DNA of 64,000 bases from an uncultured Alphaproteobacteria bacterium (GTDB taxonomy: Bacteria > Pseudomonadota > Alphaproteobacteria > Micavibrionales > Micavibrionaceae). A program made the translations under genes and the position numbers. Shown here one piece after another: positions 62,496-64,000 of this stretch (its first letter is position 1; every line of letters begins with the position of its first letter). The notes below the pieces were generated by a model, which searched no databases, was not told the DNA's origin, and saw only the letters and a program-made list of their open reading frames with translations. The stretch covers positions 73,450 to 137,449 of the forward strand of contig CAMLJM010000003.1 in NCBI GenBank assembly GCA_946480475.1. The letters are read 5' to 3'.

Positions 62496-63980
62496 TTAAC
62501 GTCCAGCTTGACTCTTTTTGATGCGCCGGCGTTGCACAGACGAGGGAATATTCATCGATTCCCGATATTTTGCGACTGTACGACGGGCCAGATCAATGTT
62601 TTCCTTTTGCAGAATCTCGACAATCGCGTCGTCGGATAATACCGCATCCGGCTTTTCCCCCTCGATCAGGTTTTTGATCCGGGTGCGAATCGCTTCTGCG
62701 CTGTGTACGGACCCATCGGCACTGGTGATTGCAGTTGAGAAGAAATATTTCAGCTCGAACAAACCACGCGGGGTGCCGATATATTTGTTACTGGTCACCC
62801 GGCTGACGGTACTTTCGTGCATGTCGATTTTCTCGGCAATGTCTTTTAGCGTCAGGGGTTGTAAGAATTCAATGCCGTAGAGGAAAAAAGGTTCCTGCAA
62901 TTCGATAATTTCACTGGCAACCTTGAGGATGGTTTTAGCGCGTTGATCGAGGGCACGGATCAGCCAGTTGGCGGAATTCAGTTGTTCGTTCAAATATTCG
63001 CGCGATTTCTTGTCTGTCGCGCGGGATGAAACTTCCGTGAAATATTCCTGATTGACGAGCACACGAGGTAAAGTGTCGGTGTTCAGTTCCACACGCCAGC
63101 CGCCACCTTCTGATTTTGGAATGGCCTTCATCACCACATCGGGCACGATGGTCTGGACGATCAAATGTTCAAACGCGCTGGCGGGGCGCGGGTTTAGGGA
63201 TTTGATCTCATCGATCATATCCATCAGATATGTGTGATTGACATCACATTTCTTGCATAGCAGATCGTAATCATGTGATGCCAGAAGGGGTAAATTTTCC
63301 AGCAGTTTTTCCATCGGCGCATCGAGCTTGCCTTGTTCATCAAGCTGTAATGACAAGCACTCCGCCAGCGATCCGGCAAAGATACCGGGCGGATCAAACT
63401 GCTGCAGACGGTCAAGAATGTCGGCGACTTGCTCTTTCTTAGCGCCTAGGCGTTGTGCCAGAACAACCAGATCCAGGCGCAGATAGCCTGCTTCATCCAG
63501 CATCTCGATCATCAGGCCGCCGATCATGCGATCTTTGGGATCATCGAATGCCATCAGCATCTGTTCATGCAGATGCTCGCGTAAGGTCACAGGTTTTGAA
63601 AGCGTATTCTCGAGCGACATTTCATTGTCCTCGAAAGAGCGGCTGCCGCCACTGCCTGCCTGTGCGGTACCGGCATCGAAATCACTGCCACCTGACGGTT
63701 CGGCACGGCTTTCGGCTTCGTTACCGGTCCAGGCATTATCGAATTCCTCGCCCACGTTATCGCGATCATCCGGTGAGGCTGGAGTCTCCGCAGATTCTGC
63801 AGCGCCACCTTCGGGCTCACCTTTCTCCAGCAGAGGGTTTTGCGCGATCTCTTCTTCGACAAATTCGTTCAACTCGACGTTATTCATCTGCAGCAACTTA
63901 ATGGCCTGCTGCAGTTGCGGGGTCATGACGAGATTTTGTGACTGCCTGAGATCAAGGCGCTGGGAGAGATTCGTAGTCAT
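62496..63980 (-). CDS. rpoN: RNA polymerase sigma-54 factor
   Basis: Alternative sigma factor for -24/-12 promoters, activated by enhancer-binding ATPases. Region I is Gln/Leu-rich (LVMTPQLQQAIKLLQMNNVELNEFVEEEIAQNPLL), region II is acidic, and the DNA-binding region ends with the RpoN box ARRTVAKYRE near the C-terminus. The 494 residues are normal. It starts at ATG 63980, 20 bp from the window edge; the gene upstream is out of view. hpf and ptsN follow in the conserved order. Confidence 0.97.
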   Translation of the reverse strand: MTTNLSQRLDLRQSQNLVMTPQLQQAIKLLQMNNVELNEFVEEEIAQNPLLEKGEPEGGAAESAETPASPDDRDNVGEEFDNAWTGNEAESRAEPSGGSDFDAGTAQAGSGGSRSFEDNEMSLENTLSKPVTLREHLHEQMLMAFDDPKDRMIGGLMIEMLDEAGYLRLDLVVLAQRLGAKKEQVADILDRLQQFDPPGIFAGSLAECLSLQLDEQGKLDAPMEKLLENLPLLASHDYDLLCKKCDVNHTYLMDMIDEIKSLNPRPASAFEHLIVQTIVPDVVMKAIPKSEGGGWRVELNTDTLPRVLVNQEYFTEVSSRATDKKSREYLNEQLNSANWLIRALDQRAKTILKVASEIIELQEPFFLYGIEFLQPLTLKDIAEKIDMHESTVSRVTSNKYIGTPRGLFELKYFFSTAITSADGSVHSAEAIRTRIKNLIEGEKPDAVLSDDAIVEILQKENIDLARRTVAKYRESMNIPSSVQRRRIKKSQAGR

Positions 63981-64000
63981 GCAAGAATTATACCATGAAA

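Noticed and set aside
1..64000. CRISPR arrays, insertion sequences, prophage, integrative elements, tRNA or rRNA genes
   Set aside because: No direct short repeats with spacers, transposase or integrase frames, or tRNA cloverleaf patterns were seen in the intergenic spaces.

Overview
This 64 kb window is chromosomal DNA from an alphaproteobacterium of roughly 50% GC. The evidence is conserved alphaproteobacterial gene neighbourhoods: ahcY–divL–tsaE–(nucleotidyltransferase)–addB–addA–trxA, chvI–chvG–rapZ, trpF–trpB…trpA–accD–folC, aroA–cmk–rpsA–ihfB, rpoN–hpf–ptsN and hsp20–DUF1150. A short ProS without an inserted editing domain and a DivL with tyrosine in place of the kinase histidine agree with this. 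I cannot name the genus; several orphan genes inserted into core operons suggest a lineage away from the well-studied orders. I see no tRNA, rRNA, IS element, prophage, integrase or CRISPR array.

Layout. 1–10.8 kb: a type I secretion locus, with the C-terminal part of a giant RTX/vWA adhesin (cut by the left edge) followed by its TolC, ABC exporter and HlyD-type adaptor. 10.8–11.6 kb: two SpoIIAA-like paralogues on the other strand. 11.8–17.3 kb: thrS, an orphan gene, infC (apparently starting at AUA) and a FAD oxidoreductase. 17.3–25.6 kb: tsaE, a MurU-like nucleotidyltransferase, addB, addA and trxA on the minus strand; the kinase gene usually found between tsaE and the nucleotidyltransferase is absent. 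25.6–31.2 kb: divL, an outer-membrane barrel, ahcY and two orphans. 31.2–36.1 kb: rapZ, chvG, chvI and proS. 36.2–45.6 kb: pyrF, trpF, trpB, a BadF-type kinase, a YdcF-like gene, trpA, accD, folC and ihfB, with a START-domain gene on the opposite strand. 45.9–51.3 kb: aroA, orphan, cmk, orphan, rpsA. 51.4–59.6 kb: an orphan, a GGDEF–EAL protein with an altered GGDEF motif, dihydroorotase, a response regulator with an unfamiliar N-terminal half, cysS and a pilin-like protein. 59.7–64 kb: a zf-CHCC protein, hsp20–DUF1150 behind a candidate RNA thermometer, ptsN, hpf with a histone-H1-like tail, and rpoN.

Functionally the window joins cell-surface adhesion, envelope stress and cell-cycle signalling (ChvG–ChvI, DivL, c-di-GMP turnover), nitrogen-PTS regulation (RapZ, PtsN, RpoN), double-strand-break repair (AddAB) and housekeeping translation and biosynthesis. 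I found no single large new system. The most unusual items are small: the infC start, the ROSE-like leader, the RapZ P-loop change with loss of hprK, the missing kinase beside murU, the HPF tail, the domain-in-domain architecture of the adhesin, and orphan genes lodged inside conserved operons.
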